A DNA stretch of 64,000 bases from Dryomyza anilis (lineage: Eukaryota; Arthropoda; Insecta; Diptera; Dryomyzidae), in NCBI GenBank assembly GCA_951804985.1, contig OX638131.1, positions 104,304,464 through 104,368,463 on the forward strand, in the 5' to 3' direction. This document shows, piece after piece, positions 13,744 to 25,107 of the stretch; the stretch's first letter is position 1, and each line of letters begins with the position of its first letter. The translations under genes were made by a program, and so were the position numbers. Under the pieces are notes generated by a model that saw nothing but the letters and a program-made list of their open reading frames with translations, was not told the origin of the DNA and made no database searches.

Positions 13744-13884
13744 GAGTTATAAATATAATGTGATGAATTATACATTTCTCAAAAACACCGACATATTCTA
13801 AACACTTGTAGGGTTTTTATCAAATTAATGATTGAATTTATATTATTGCTGTTTCACAGTCATTAATCACCATGCTTTTGTACA

Positions 13885-14530
13885 AGAAATTCTTTAAAAT
13901 GGTATAACTTATGCTATGTCTTTTGTTATAATTAAATTAAAGTGTTCATTAATGTGATGAATCGTGTCCTTCGTAGAAAATTCGAAAACTAATTAAAAGC
14001 ATTTCAGTCATTCATAAAATTGATGAATGTATTTCTAAAATTAATGAAGGTGAATTATTAATATGTAGTCTTTCATATAATAAACCATTTTAAGGTTTCT
14101 CATAATTTTTAATTTAAGTATTATTAGAAACCTCATTAAATGAAAAAACTATTTTTCATTAATCATAAAATTGATGAATGAATGCAATGCATTGAAAAAT
14201 AAATATAACATTTTATATGTCTTTTGTTATAATAAAACTAAAGTGTCTGCGAAGGACACAGTTCAGCACATTAGAACCGTGTCCTTCGCCGACAATTCGA
14301 GAAATAAAATAAAGTTTTAAGTTATTCATAAAATCGATGAATGTATTCGTCAAATTAATGTTGATCAATTTTTAATATGTAGTCTAAAATAATAAGAGAA
14401 ACATGAAAAAAGATACATTATATTTTTTTTGTTTCTCATATTATTTAATTTTAGTATTACTAGAAACTTCATTAAATACAAAAAAAACTATTTTTCATTA
14501 ATCATCAAATTGAAGAATGAATTCATTAAT
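13885..14530. repeat. Two tandem ~310-bp diverged units
   Basis: Ordered blocks recur with an offset of about 300-315 bp. They are ATGTCTTTTGTTATAA (13915 and 14217), CGTGTCCTTCG (13964 and 14278), AATATGTAGTCT, AGAAAC(C/T)TCATTAAAT and ACTATTTTTCATTAATCAT. Two old tandem copies are the simplest reading. A hairpin sits at the junction (arms 14249-14264 and 14274-14289). Confidence 0.65.
14249..14289. other. Hairpin, 16-bp arms
   Basis: Arm GCGAAGGACACAGTTC (14249-14264), nine-base loop, arm GAACCGTGTCCTTCGC (14274-14289). The arms pair at 15 of 16 positions. It is much more GC-rich than its surroundings, so it is unlikely to be a by-product of AT richness. Function unknown. Confidence 0.6.
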
Positions 14531-14650
14531 GTTATAAAGTTTTTAATATTATAAAGTATTCACTAAAATAATGAATAACGATTTGATGAACAAAAATCTT
14601 GAAAATGATGGATACTATTTTCTATATTTTGTAATTATAAATGAAAAGTG

Positions 14651-15411
14651 TGCATTATTTATTTTGACTTTTTTCTGTGTAAATAGTCCTGACATTATAC
14701 ACGATTATTTGATAATATTTACTCCCTGCATTTGAATGATTATGAACGGCACTATAATCGTGTGTGTGTCTCTATCTCTCTCCCCTGTATATCTTCGGCA
14801 AATACGAAGCAATAATATTTAATCAAAGGATAACAATATGGCCTGATTCAGGTCCTTTGTGTGTATGTGTGTGGATGATGTGCGAATGCAACAAATGAAA
14901 CTAAAATCAAATTAAATTGAATTTAATGCAACGCATTGCAAAGTAATTGTGTCAGATAGAGAAAGCAACTCTGAAGATAAAGTGATATTGTGCGTTGGCA
15001 GGATATTCTAAAGGATATATATGGCAGTGAGTCAATGTATTTGTGGGCGATGTGTTAATAAGCGGATGTGCGTGAAAACGGAAATGCGTGCATACTGACT
15101 GAATTGAATGCATTGATATCGTGTAGTAGGTTTCATTTAATCAAGTCTATTTGCAGTGACACTTTGTTGGCTGCGATTAATAATTTAATTAAATTACATA
15201 AATTGGGTGACAGGTGACAATAAATGCACTTTCATGGATGCTTTCCGATTGAATGATTTCAAATGCACAATACAAATGAGACTTTGTGACATTTTGCTTG
15301 GTAAATCAAAATCGAATTAAATAAAGCAAACTATACAAATTGATCGGGTTATTATTAGGACTGATTTTATATTGTTTCAGTTAATTATTCCTATTTACAA
15401 AAAATATTATA
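14651..15411. other. Unique DNA, no supported gene
   Basis: Contains a GT/CT-rich tract (about 14758-14790) and GTGTGTATGTGTGTGG (about 14859). It is otherwise mixed-composition insect noncoding DNA. No open frame of note. Confidence 0.55.
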
Positions 15412-15419
15412 TTTTTCCA

Positions 15420-17008
15420 TATGAGGCGCTCAGCGCCAAAACGGCCTAATCCACATTGCTAAAAATATTGAGCTGAGTATGCAGTTCGATTCGAAATTAT
15501 TAAATCTATAAGTCTGTAAGAGTGGCTAAGTTTTACAAGCTTTGGTTGTACTCTGGTAAGCGATAGTTTTTTTTGGCATTTCATAAAATTAAAAAAATGT
15601 GAATGCCAAAATGGCCTAAGTCACATATACCAGATTAATGTATATAAAATTTTATATTCTGTTGATAGGCCAAATTTATTTAATTGTTTAAACACATTAA
15701 TAAATGTTAGCTTTTACCATAATATGCATCTGCAAGCATAATAATAGTTAGGCACTAAAGTCCTGAAGATCTTAGACCGAGCTCTCTCACCATTTGAGCT
15801 GTGCTGATTGTTATATTTGTACTGTATTATCAAATCCGGCGAGGACATAGCTTTTCATGAAAGTGTTTACTCTCAGAGGTTTGCGATTGTCTACCGAGAG
15901 GTACCGCGGTATAGATTTTTTTTTCTAAGAAAAGATTTACTTAGTAGTCCCAGCACAGATTTGAACCTGTGTTACGGGACCTTTCGGCACGCAGTTCAGC
16001 GAACTAGACTCTGAGCTACGGATCTGCATAGTACATATCAAAATTCAACGAACAGTTTGCTGATGTTCTGTAAATTTCTTAAGCAGCCCATAATATGTTT
16101 ACATGAGAATAAAATGTGACTAACATAAATCAAAAGTAGAATACAAATCGGCTAAGAAATGTACATAAGTATTTGGCGAAATCTGCTAGATCTGGAATGC
16201 TGCTTTTACTTTTGATATATTGAATACTTCGTCAACTCCGGTCTTATCTACAGGAATGGCCTATTACAAAAGACAATTATGGACTATATTCATGATGGTT
16301 TCAAGAGAACCACAAGAAATAGGATCTTGCATTATCCATTATTTAAAAAACTATGTTTATTAATGATTTAAAAAATTGCATCATTGGAAAAATACAAAAA
16401 TAGAAATGGAATGGATAAATATTTAATGGCTTCGATTTGAAAGCAAAAACGATATAAAATAAAATTTAAGTATTCCAATAAGGAAGAGGACTTGTTCAAA
16501 GAATTGGACATTTCAAAAAGAAATTCATCCCAATTGGTTTGGATTCCCTGTACCCAAACGGAAGACATACTGATGAAATTAAATATTAAGATCAACAAGA
16601 ATTAAAAGAAAATATTCATTTAATAATTGATTGAAAACAAATTCTCAAGCAAAGATGTTGCTGCATGAATGATTATCTACAATATATAAAATTATAAGAT
16701 AATATAAAATTATTACATTTCCAGACATAATTGGCCTAACAAGCAGTTTGAAACAAATTTTTTAAATTTTAATGAATGCCAAAGTGGCCTAACCCACATT
16801 AACTTTTTTTAGCATGTATTTTAATGTTTCTTTTTTATATATCAGTGTTCTTGTTACTATTATTAGTATAAAAATATGCCCCAACATCTAATTTATCTAA
16901 AATACAACGAACCAAAGCGTTTTAAAATATGATCATTTACATTTTTCTGTTTTCTGAAGTTCAAAATTTTGTGGGTTAGGCCGTTTTGGCGCTGAGCGCC
17001 TCATATAG
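15420..17008. mobile_element. Nonautonomous inverted-repeat DNA element (1.6 kb)
   Basis: The ends are 37-bp inverted repeats differing at one position: 15419-15455, beginning ATATGAGGCGCTCAGCGCC, against 16970-17006. The terminal motif contains its own small palindrome GGCGC-TCA-GCGCC. An 8-bp direct repeat TTTTTCCA lies at 15412-15419 and 17009-17016 and may be the target duplication; it is T-rich, and would leave a few unmatched bases at the right end. Copies of the inner terminal motif, GCCAAAATGGCCTAAG and GCCAAAGTGGCCTAAC, recur inside at about 15603 and 16779 in direct orientation. No transposase frame is present. 8-bp duplications occur in hAT and P families, but the termini do not let me assign one. 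Confidence 0.75.
15735..16021 (-). mobile_element. tRNA-derived SINE, full-length copy, minus strand
   Basis: Read on the minus strand, the element starts CCGTAGCTCAGAGTCTAG (box A-like, pol III). It then has GCCGAAAGGTCCC and a T-arm-like segment ACACAG-GTTCAAAT-CTGTG with box B core GGTTCAAAT. The body includes TCTATACCGCGGTACCTCTCG in part and GCACAGCTCAAATGGTGAGA, and the end is GTGCCTAACTATTATTATG. A 7-bp direct repeat ATCTGCA flanks it (15728-15734 and 16022-16028). The same body recurs on the plus strand at 49790-50071, which shows it is a dispersed repeat and not a tRNA gene. It sits inside the inverted-repeat DNA element and therefore inserted later. Confidence 0.85.
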
Positions 17009-17016
17009 TTTTTCCA

Positions 17017-19290
17017 ATTTCTAAATAACTTTTAATTATATTATATAATATATTTAAAAGTCGTTAGTTTTAAGAATTTGCACTTCATTTATTGTTAAAA
17101 TATTTATCAATATTTTGCAATAGTTTGTTTACTAATTTACCACAAATATTTAATAGTTACAAAAAAAAATGTTTTGCTCAACATAGAACATAGAATATCA
17201 TATTCGATCTGTACATTAATGTTACGAACCCATTCATCAATTTGATGAACAACTTAAAAAGTGTTCTTTTATTTGAAGATGTGACTGAAGATGAAACTAA
17301 TAATTACAAGAAACCTCAAACATATGTTTAAAATTAATAACTACATAAAACTCGTTTACAAAAACACTCATCAATTTCATGAACGAGTGAAAAAAGTTTT
17401 TATTTATTTAAATCATTTTCCGCAAATAGCTCGTTTCATCACAGAAAAAAATATCTCTTCATATATTGATTAATTGTATTGAGAACAATTCATTTTTAAT
17501 GATCACCAAAAAAAAAAAAAACATCAATCAATTTTATGAACCCATTCATCAATATGATGAATAACTAAAAAAATTGTTGTTCAATTTAAAGACTACGTTT
17601 CATCACATTAATGAATAAATACATAAAACACAACTTATGTCATCATATTGAAGAATGTTTTTCATCAAACCAAATTTCAATCGAAAAATTTATTTCTTCA
17701 TTAATTCATCATTCTCAATTGTTTTTTGTTTACAAATTAAAAAATGATTTGTAATATTTTTATATATTAATAAAATAATTTTTGTTTTCGGTTTTTTTTA
17801 TATCGAAATTAGTAATTATTATTTTTATTTCCACAAAAATAATTTTTTTCAGAAAAACACTTTTTTCAGACAATATTGTTTTCCTTAAAAAAAATTTTTT
17901 TACGACATATAAATTTTTTTTCGAAAAAAAATAATTAATTCTCTTTTGTAAAAAAGCTTTTTATCGACAATTTTTCTTTTTTTTCAGAAAAATATTTTTC
18001 CGATATTTTTATTTTTTTTTTTTGAAAAACAAATTTTAATTTTAGACAATTTTTTTCTTAAAAAAAAGCTTTTTTTACATATCATCATTTTTTTTTTCAT
18101 ATTCCACGTCAAACCGGGCACTTAGAAGATTTACAATTTTTGATTTCATTGAAACTTTGCACTTATGTACTATGTCGAAAAATATTTTACATGTGTTTCA
18201 TGTTTTACAAAAAAAAAAAAAAATATTGGTATTGGTACCTCATAATAAATTCAAAAATTTCGTTGAAATTAAATGTTTTGCATACAGATAAATTGCTGTA
18301 GCACATGAACGATACATTTAAAATTGAACAATTTGATCTCATTTTAAAGGTAATGAATTCATCTTACTAATGGTTTACTCGTTTTAAAACTTATGATACA
18401 AAGATAATTAGAAATGATTGTCCGAAAGTTTCAAACCCGATTTTGGAGTAGCACATAATTTTTAAAAATTTAAATTTAAAAATAAATAATTTAGCGCTTA
18501 CTATTTTAAAACTTTTTATTTTCAAAAAAATGTAGTTTTTTTGACGTTTGAACGGCGTCAATATATTAAAATAAGTTCAAAATTGAACATATGGTTCACG
18601 TGCTACAGTAGAACGTGAATGTAAAAGTTGAATATCGACGAAATCTTTCAATTTATAAAGGTGTAGAACTTCCAGAAAAAAAAGTCAAATAATACGTATC
18701 AAATATGTCTGTAAAATTTTAAAAAGATTGAAGCTCATAAAATCATTTTTGCCGAAAAACGCCCAGTTTGACGTGGAATGGTTGATACATATTTTTTTTG
18801 TTTCGAAAATTATTATTTTGTTTTTTGTAAAAAAAACTTTTATTTAAGAAAATTTTTCTGAAAAATATAAAAAACATTAAAAAATATGATTTAAATTCAA
18901 TGAATGAAATGATGTATCTGTTAATTGGGAAAAATTCATAATACTGATGAATAAAATTGTAATATCGAAGAATTTTTTCTATGTATATTCGTTCGTTCAG
19001 TTTTCTTTCATAAAACTTTTACTATTTCTACATAAGTTTTACGATTATGCATCATATTGAAAAACAATTCATAATATTTATTATTATGAAACCATCAATT
19101 CTATGAATTCGTTAATAACATTAATGAAAGTTTACCAAGTATTAATCTGTTTGACAGAATGCGTGGATTACAATTCATCACATTGATGAACACAAAAGAA
19201 AATTAATAAATACAAGACACGTAAAAAAATGTACATCATTTTTATGAATTTTGTTATTCAAACCAATTTAACATGTGATGAATAATAATT
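17017..19290. repeat. Second block of the TTCATCA...TGATGAA palindrome field
   Basis: The palindromes recur at about 17230 (CATTCATCAATTTGATGAAC), 17543 and 19177, with CACAGAAAAAAATAT at about 17444 resembling the terminus at 12914. The block resembles 12.4-14.65 kb. The 15.42-17.01 kb element may have inserted into one continuous field (inference). About 17720-18100 is poly-T/poly-A rich with TTTTTTTTCGAAAAA-type segments. Confidence 0.5.
18101..18779. mobile_element. Inverted-repeat element with ATTCCACGTCAAA ends
   Basis: Left end ATTCCACGTCAAACCGGGC (18101-18119); the right end (18761-18779) is its reverse complement with one mismatch (CTGGGC). Just inside the left end is GATTTCATTGAAACTTTGCAC. 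The element at 47.48-47.89 kb has similar termini and the same inner motif, so this is a family. There is no transposase frame in 0.68 kb, so it is nonautonomous. No target duplication was found and the superfamily is not assigned. Confidence 0.65.
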
Positions 19291-20308
19291 GTTATTTGTT
19301 TAAAAATACACTGATACAAATTTCAATTAAATGTTTATAATTTGAAGATTAAATTTTCTTATGTTATAAAACGCTTTTATGTACAATAATCATGATATTA
19401 ATGTTCAAATTGAACACGTTAAAGTTAAATGTGTATAACGTAAAAATATGTATAATGTAAAAAAATTTCATACTGATTTCTAATTCATAATTACAGCTAC
19501 TTAATATGTATTTGCAGCCATTTTTGTTAATGTAACTATTTTGTGTAATTATTTTTTTATTATGTAATTAATTATAGTGCAAATTACGCAAATCTGTTTA
19601 TAAATAAATACTTCACAGTGATGACAGCATAATTTCCAATTTATCTTTCGCACTATTACTATCTTCAGCATAATTTTTATAACCTCTGTCAGTAGAGTTG
19701 TCTACGCCATCTAACATTACTGACTTCTCTACTCCCATTAATATCGTCTCTACCATCATAGTATTCTCTATCATTACAGCAAATCTTTCTGTCATCACTA
19801 CATTCTTTGCTTTCATATCACTCGCTCAATTTCCAATTGCTTTATCGTCACTTTCACATTTAAAATCATTTACTATTAACTATTATCACAGTCTTTATAA
19901 CTATCCTACATCAGTCCTTTCCTATATCGCTGTCTTTCCTCTCATCACTTTCCTACTATTAAGTACATCACAGAAACCATTTATCTACTACTAAGTACAT
20001 TGTCATTATGTTTCCATCCTCCATTTTAAAGTTTTGCGCGATATAACGCTGTTTTTGACCAACAGCTGCATAAAGTTCTTAACTTAATTTGGAACATTAA
20101 CGTCTGCATTTATTGTGACACTTCGTTGCTGTGATAAGTTTTTTATGTGATGTATTTTATATATATATTTAATTCGTTTAGTACAGACGGTGTTTTGTGT
20201 TAATTCGAAGTTACAAGTTGACTGACATTTATAGAATAAACAAGAAAACTTCAAGCTATAAAAATTATCATTGGAGTTCTAGAAGTAAAATTTACTAAAT
20301 GTATTTTA
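19291..20308. other. AT-rich DNA with a pyrimidine-rich ATC/TATC stretch
   Basis: 19612-20010 is rich in TATCAT, CATCACT and CTATC on the plus strand, an imperfect simple-sequence region. Frames on both strands (19698-19994 plus, 19613-19816 minus) follow from it and contain only low-complexity Ser/Thr/Ile or Met/Glu-rich translation. No gene supported. Confidence 0.5.
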
Positions 20309-20339
20309 TCCTATTAATATAATAAATCTGTTTGTTCGT

Positions 20340-21180
20340 TTGTACGTTTGTACGTTTGTACGTTTGTTCCGCTTCTCCGTCTAAGCGGCTGATCCGATTT
20401 CCTTGAAATTTTTACCACAGATGCGGTATGGTCTGGAAGGAATGATAGGCTATATATGGGCGGGATTGGACAAAGGGGCGTGGCACCTCCCATACAACCT
20501 AAACTTTCAATACGATATAACTCGGCACTTTCACCACCTACGAACATGAAACAAAAAACTCAAATACAAAAAAAAAATTAAAAAGAAAAAAGCAAAAGCA
20601 AAAGCACAAAACAAAACAAAAGCAAAAATACAAAAACAAAAGCAATCACGTTTGTTCCGCTTCTCCGTCTAAACGGCTGATCCGATTTTCTTGAAATTTT
20701 TACCACAGATGCGGTATGGTCTGGAAGGAATGATAGGCTATATATGGGCGGGATTGGACAAAGAGGCGTGGCACCTCTCATACAACCTAAACTTTCAATA
20801 CGATATAACTCGGCACTTTCACCAGCTACGAACATGAAACAAAAAACTCAAATACAAAAAAAAAATTAAAAACAAAAAAGCAAAAGCATAAAACAAAAGC
20901 AAAAATACAAAAACAAAAGCAATCACGTTTGTTCTGCTTCTCCGTCTAAACGGCTGATCCAATTGTCTTGAAATTTTTACCACAGATGCGGTATGGTCTG
21001 GAAGGAATGATAGGCTATATATGGGCGGGATTGGACAAAGAGGCGTGGCACCTCCCATGCAACCTAAACACGATATAACTCGGCACTTTCACCAGCTACG
21101 AACATGAAACAAAAAACTCAAATACAAAAAAAAAATTTAAAAACAAAAAAGCAAAAGCACAACACAAAACAAAAGCAAAA
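20340..21180 (+). repeat. Three tandem ~280-bp units inside Helitron H1
   Basis: Units beginning at TGTTCCGCTTCTCCGTCTAA recur at about 20365, 20653 and 20930. Each contains GGCTGATCC, TTGAAATTTTTACCACAGATG, GGGCGGGATTGGACAAAG, CGTGGCACCTC and AACTCGGCACTTTCACCA. Each ends in a run of CAAAAGCAAAAATACAAAAA-type sequence. The third unit has a 10-bp gap near 21069. The minus-strand frames of 77-85 codons follow from this repeat and are not genes. Confidence 0.9.
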
Positions 21181-21254
21181 ATTCAAAAACAAAACCAATC
21201 ACATAAAACCACAATCCAAACTAAATGAAAAACAAAAAAAGCAAAGAAAAAGAA

Positions 21255-22235
21255 AAACAAACTCACCACACTAAAACTAACCAAACTAAAACTCACACCA
21301 CTAAAATTCACCACACTAAAACTCACCGCACTAAAATTCACCACACTAAAACTCACCACACTAAAACTCACCACACTAAAACTCACCACACAAAAACTCA
21401 CCACACTAAAACTCACCACACTAAAACTCACCACACAAAAACTCACCACACTAAAACTCACCACACTAAAACTCACCCTTAAATTAACCACACTAAAACC
21501 CACCACACTAACCAAACAAAAACTCAACATTCTAAAACTCACCACACTAAAACTCACCACACTTAAACTCCCACACAAAAATTCAACACACTAAAACTTA
21601 CCACACAAAAACTCTCCACACTAAAACTCACCACACTAAAACTCACCACACTAAAACTTTTCTTACAAAAACTCACCACACTAAAACTCACCACACTAAA
21701 ACTCACCACACTAAAACTCACCACACTTAAACTCACTACACTAAAACTCACCACACTTAAACTCACCACACAAAAATTCAACACACTAAAATTCACCACA
21801 CTAAAACCCACCACACTAAAATTTCACCACACTAAAACTCACAACACTAAAATTCACCACACTAAAACTCACCACACTAAAATTTACCACATTAAAACTT
21901 ACCACACTAAAACTCACCACACTAAAACTCAGCGCACTAAAATTCACCACACTAAAACCCACCACACTATAATTAACCACTCTAAAACTCACCACCCTAA
22001 AATTCACTACACTAAAACTCACCACACTAAAATTTACCACACTCAAATTTACCACACTAAAACTCACCACACTAAAACTCACCACACTAAAACTCACCAC
22101 ACTAAAACTCACCACAATAAAACTCAACACACCAAAACTAACCACAATTAAACTCACCACTCCAAAATTCACCACATCTAAACTCACCACACTGAAACTT
22201 ACTACATTAAAATCCACCACACTAAAACTTCTACT
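21255..22235 (+). repeat. 15-bp minisatellite ACTCACCACACTAAA in Helitron H1
   Basis: About 65 tandem copies of a 15-bp unit, with variants ATTCACCACACTAAA, ACTCACCACACAAAA and ACTTACCACATTAAA. A 15-bp period keeps every frame open, which explains the 80-134-codon Val/Ser- or Thr/His-rich frames on both strands. These are artefacts of the repeat. Diverged pieces of the same unit occur at 27.44-27.75 kb. Confidence 0.95.
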
Positions 22236-22594
22236 GGGAAAAACTTTACGGGGAAGAATTCTACGGGAAAGAATTCTACCGGGAACAATTCTACCGGGAT
22301 GAATTCTACGCTGAGAATTCTACGGGAAAGCGTTCTATGTGGATTTTATGGGGAAGATTTCTACTGGGAATAATTCTGCGGAGAAGCGCAGTCTGAGAAA
22401 AAATTGTCTTTGAGAAAAGTTGTTTTGGCGGAGAATTATTTGGTTACCACATTTATAAAACCAATAAAAAAAATTTCAACAGCTAAGCACGAGCCCCTCA
22501 TATAAATAATAAAATGTTTTTTATATTAATAAAATCGCTCCATATCTTTGAATTCAGAAAATCCTGGCTCGAGTCGTGCACGGGTCCAGCTAGT

Positions 22595-23689
22595 AATAAA
22601 TATATATCATTCATAAACAAATATCATTTGAATTCATTTGAAAAGTACTCTATGTTTCAAAAAAAAAAAAAAACAATTTCAAAATAGTTTGAATGAGAAT
22701 TTTCTTACAAAATTCGATAGAAATTTTTTGATCTAATAATTTAATTTGTATATTTATTATTTCAATGATGAAGTAGAATTCTTCGAAATTATTGATTTTG
22801 CTTTCGATTTTTTTATGTGTTTTAAAACAAACCATTTCAAGTTTAATTTCTTAATACTGACAAATTGTTCTTCCAATCAGGTATGTTGCAGTTTTCAAAA
22901 AAAAATTGAATTAAATTTTAAAATATCAAGAATTTATTTTCCAAGTTTCATTCCTTCCAGTCAAATCCAGCGGTTTAAATTAATTTGAAAAATATTTCTT
23001 TCTTTGACTGGAAATTTTCATACAACGTTATTTCGAAAACTGAAACATGTTTCTTTATTAAAAATTAATTCAAATTGTATATACTAAATTTTAAAAATTA
23101 TTATTTCAAATTTAAAATTTATATTTTTTAGTTTTACGCATGTTGTCAGTGCATTGAAATCTTTGCCATAAAACTTTATTTCACACAGCAAGTTAGTTTA
23201 TGGTGCAAGGAAATCATTTTCGCAACTTGCAACTTTTATGCAACAGAGGGCGCCACTCTTGCGTTCTTTGGTTGTGTTGCAACATCTGTGGCCAGGCCAA
23301 ATGTTTGTTCGCCTCCGCACATCGCCTCTGAAATGCATTGCATCGCATCGTATTGTTACTGTTACTGCTCCAGTGGCACAAAACTTGAAACTGGTTGGTA
23401 CTAGAATTGTTGCCAGTCTCGTTGGCAGCCTCAATGCCATTTTGCATTTTCCGTTTCCAAAATGTTTTTGTATATTTTGTGGTCCTGGTTGACGTTGCAT
23501 TTTGTTGTTATTAAGTTTAACTTGCCACACGGAAATAGTTGCCTTCCTTGCAGCTAGCTACGCCAAATGGCCAGACCAGAGACCAACTAATATTGCTGGA
23601 GAGATTTTTTGCTGGCAGCTGCGTTTTAGGTAATAAGAGAAAATTAGTAGTTTTTTTTTTAATTGGAAATATTTATTTAATATTTTTAA
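22595..23689. other. Unique DNA with a GC-richer island
   Basis: 22600-23150 is AT-rich. 23190-23630 is the GC-richest unique stretch nearby and holds open frames on both strands (minus 23198-23530, plus 23238-23492). They overlap antisense, share no recognisable domain and have no splice context I can confirm. A conserved noncoding element or a buried exon are both possible; I cannot decide. Confidence 0.4.
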
Positions 23690-25107
23690 ATTTTTCAATA
23701 TAAATAAAATATTCAACTTAAACTTAAATTTTTCAATTAAATTCGAGTTTTTCAGTAAAAATCAAAATTTTCAATTAAAAACAAATTTCGCAATAATATC
23801 AAATTTATCAATTAAGTTAAAAATATTCAATCAAAAATAAAAAATTGTAAAAAAAATCGAAATTTTCAATTAAAAACTAAATTTTCAATTAAAACAAAAT
23901 TTTCAATATAAATCGAATTTTTCAACAAAAGTAAAATATTCAATATAAATAAAATTTTACAAAATTTACATATTTTTCAATTAAAATTTTCAAAATAAAA
24001 ATACAATTTTTCAATTTAATATTTTTTTTTTTAATTAAAATAAAAATTTTCAATAAAAATTGAAATTTACATAAAAATGGAAATTTAAAAAAAAATATAT
24101 TTTTAATATAAATAAATTTTTTTCAATATAAAAACAAATTTTTCTGTTAAAAAAAGTTCAATTAAAATTAAAATTTTCAATTAATATTAAAAATGTTGAA
24201 ATAAATCTCAAATATTCAATTAAATTTAAAATCTTTAATATAATTCGAATTTTTGAATAAAAATCAAATTTTAAAATTAAAATTTTCAATAATAACATAA
24301 TTTTTCAATAAAAATTAAAATTTTCAAAAAAAAAATAAAATTTTTAATTTAAATAAAATTGCTCAGAATTTTTTTTAGAAAAAATCAAAATTTTCTATTA
24401 AAATCAATATTTTTAATATTTTAAATCAAAAAAAAAATATATATATATATCGATTTATTTTTTAATAAAAACCTAATTTTCAATTAAAATTAATATTTTC
24501 AATGAAAAAAAAAATTAATTAAAATCAACTTTTTCAATTAAATAAAAATGTTTAATTGAAACTGAATTTTACAAAAAAAAATCAAAATTTTTAATAAAAA
24601 TTAAAATTCTCATTTTCATTAGAAATAAAAATGTTACAGTAAAAAATAAAAAAAAAACAATTAAAATCAAAACTTTTAATATATAGCGAATTTTTGAATT
24701 AAAATGGAATTTTTCAATTAAAATTTACAATGAAAATAATAATTTGCAATTACTTAAAATAAAAATTTTTAATTATTAAAAAAAATGTTTGAAAAAAATT
24801 TATTTTACATTAAAATAATTTTCGAATTAAAATCAAAATTTTCAATTAAAATCAAAAATTTTAAAATCAAAATGTTCAATTAAAATCAAAATTATCAATT
24901 AAAATCAAAATTTTCAATTAAATCACAATGTTCAATTAAATCACAATGTTTAAATCGAATTTTTCAACAAAAATAAATTTTTTTCAATTAAAACCAAAAT
25001 TTTCAATCAAAGTAGTTTTTTTCAATACATCAAATGTTTCAATCAAAATAAAAAATTTCAATTAAAATTAAAATTTTAAGTAAAAACTAAAATTTAAATT
25101 ATAATAA
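23690..25107 (+). repeat. 19-bp satellite B, unit TTTTCAATTAAAATCAAAA, left part
   Basis: Degenerate tandem units of about 19 bp with many A-runs; the clearest are at 24840-24960. The unit is related in length and layout to satellite A (TTTT-CA-xT-AAAA-TCAA). The array is interrupted by a Helitron-like element at 25108 and resumes at 26921. Confidence 0.85.

Larger units (their letters stand above)
12401..14650. repeat. Field of degenerate TTCATCA...TGATGAA palindromes, first block
   Basis: Over about 2.2 kb the motif ATTCATCA(A/T)ATTGATGAA and its halves recur irregularly, e.g. near 12473, 12935, 13565 and 13712. They alternate with blocks such as TTCATTAATGTGATGAAT. Each full motif is self-complementary. 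It is too irregular for a simple satellite and looks like the remains of a diverged repeat family. A matching block lies at 17.2-19.3 kb beyond the inverted-repeat element. Confidence 0.6.
20309..22593 (+). mobile_element. Helitron-like element H1 (nonautonomous)
   Basis: The 5' end TCCTATTAATATAATAAATC, followed by repeated GTTTGTACGTTTGT, matches the usual insect Helitron start (TC, then a TATTAATA-type head). The 3' end CACGGGTCCAGCTAG stops in CTAG before T (22594) and matches the CTRR terminus rule; insertion is then between A and T. An imperfect stem can form between GCACGAGCC (about 22486) and GGCTCGAGTCGTGC (22565-22578). Inside are three tandem ~280-bp units and a 15-bp minisatellite. 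No Rep/helicase frame exists, so it would need an autonomous relative. Confidence 0.75.

Noticed and set aside
15940..16021. A tRNA gene on the minus strand
   Set aside because: The tRNA-like head is followed by a body shared with the copy at 49.8 kb and is flanked by target duplications, so it is a SINE; the acceptor stem is not complete.
19698..19994. 98-codon hydrophobic Ser/Thr-rich frame as a membrane protein
   Set aside because: Comes from an ATC/TATC pyrimidine-rich simple-sequence stretch.
21183..22220. Long Val/Ser-rich and Thr/His-rich open frames on both strands
   Set aside because: They are translations of a 15-bp tandem repeat, which cannot break frame; no real protein signal.
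23198..23530. 110-codon minus-strand frame as a gene
   Set aside because: An antisense frame of similar length overlaps, no domain is recognisable, and GC-richer composition alone explains the open frames.
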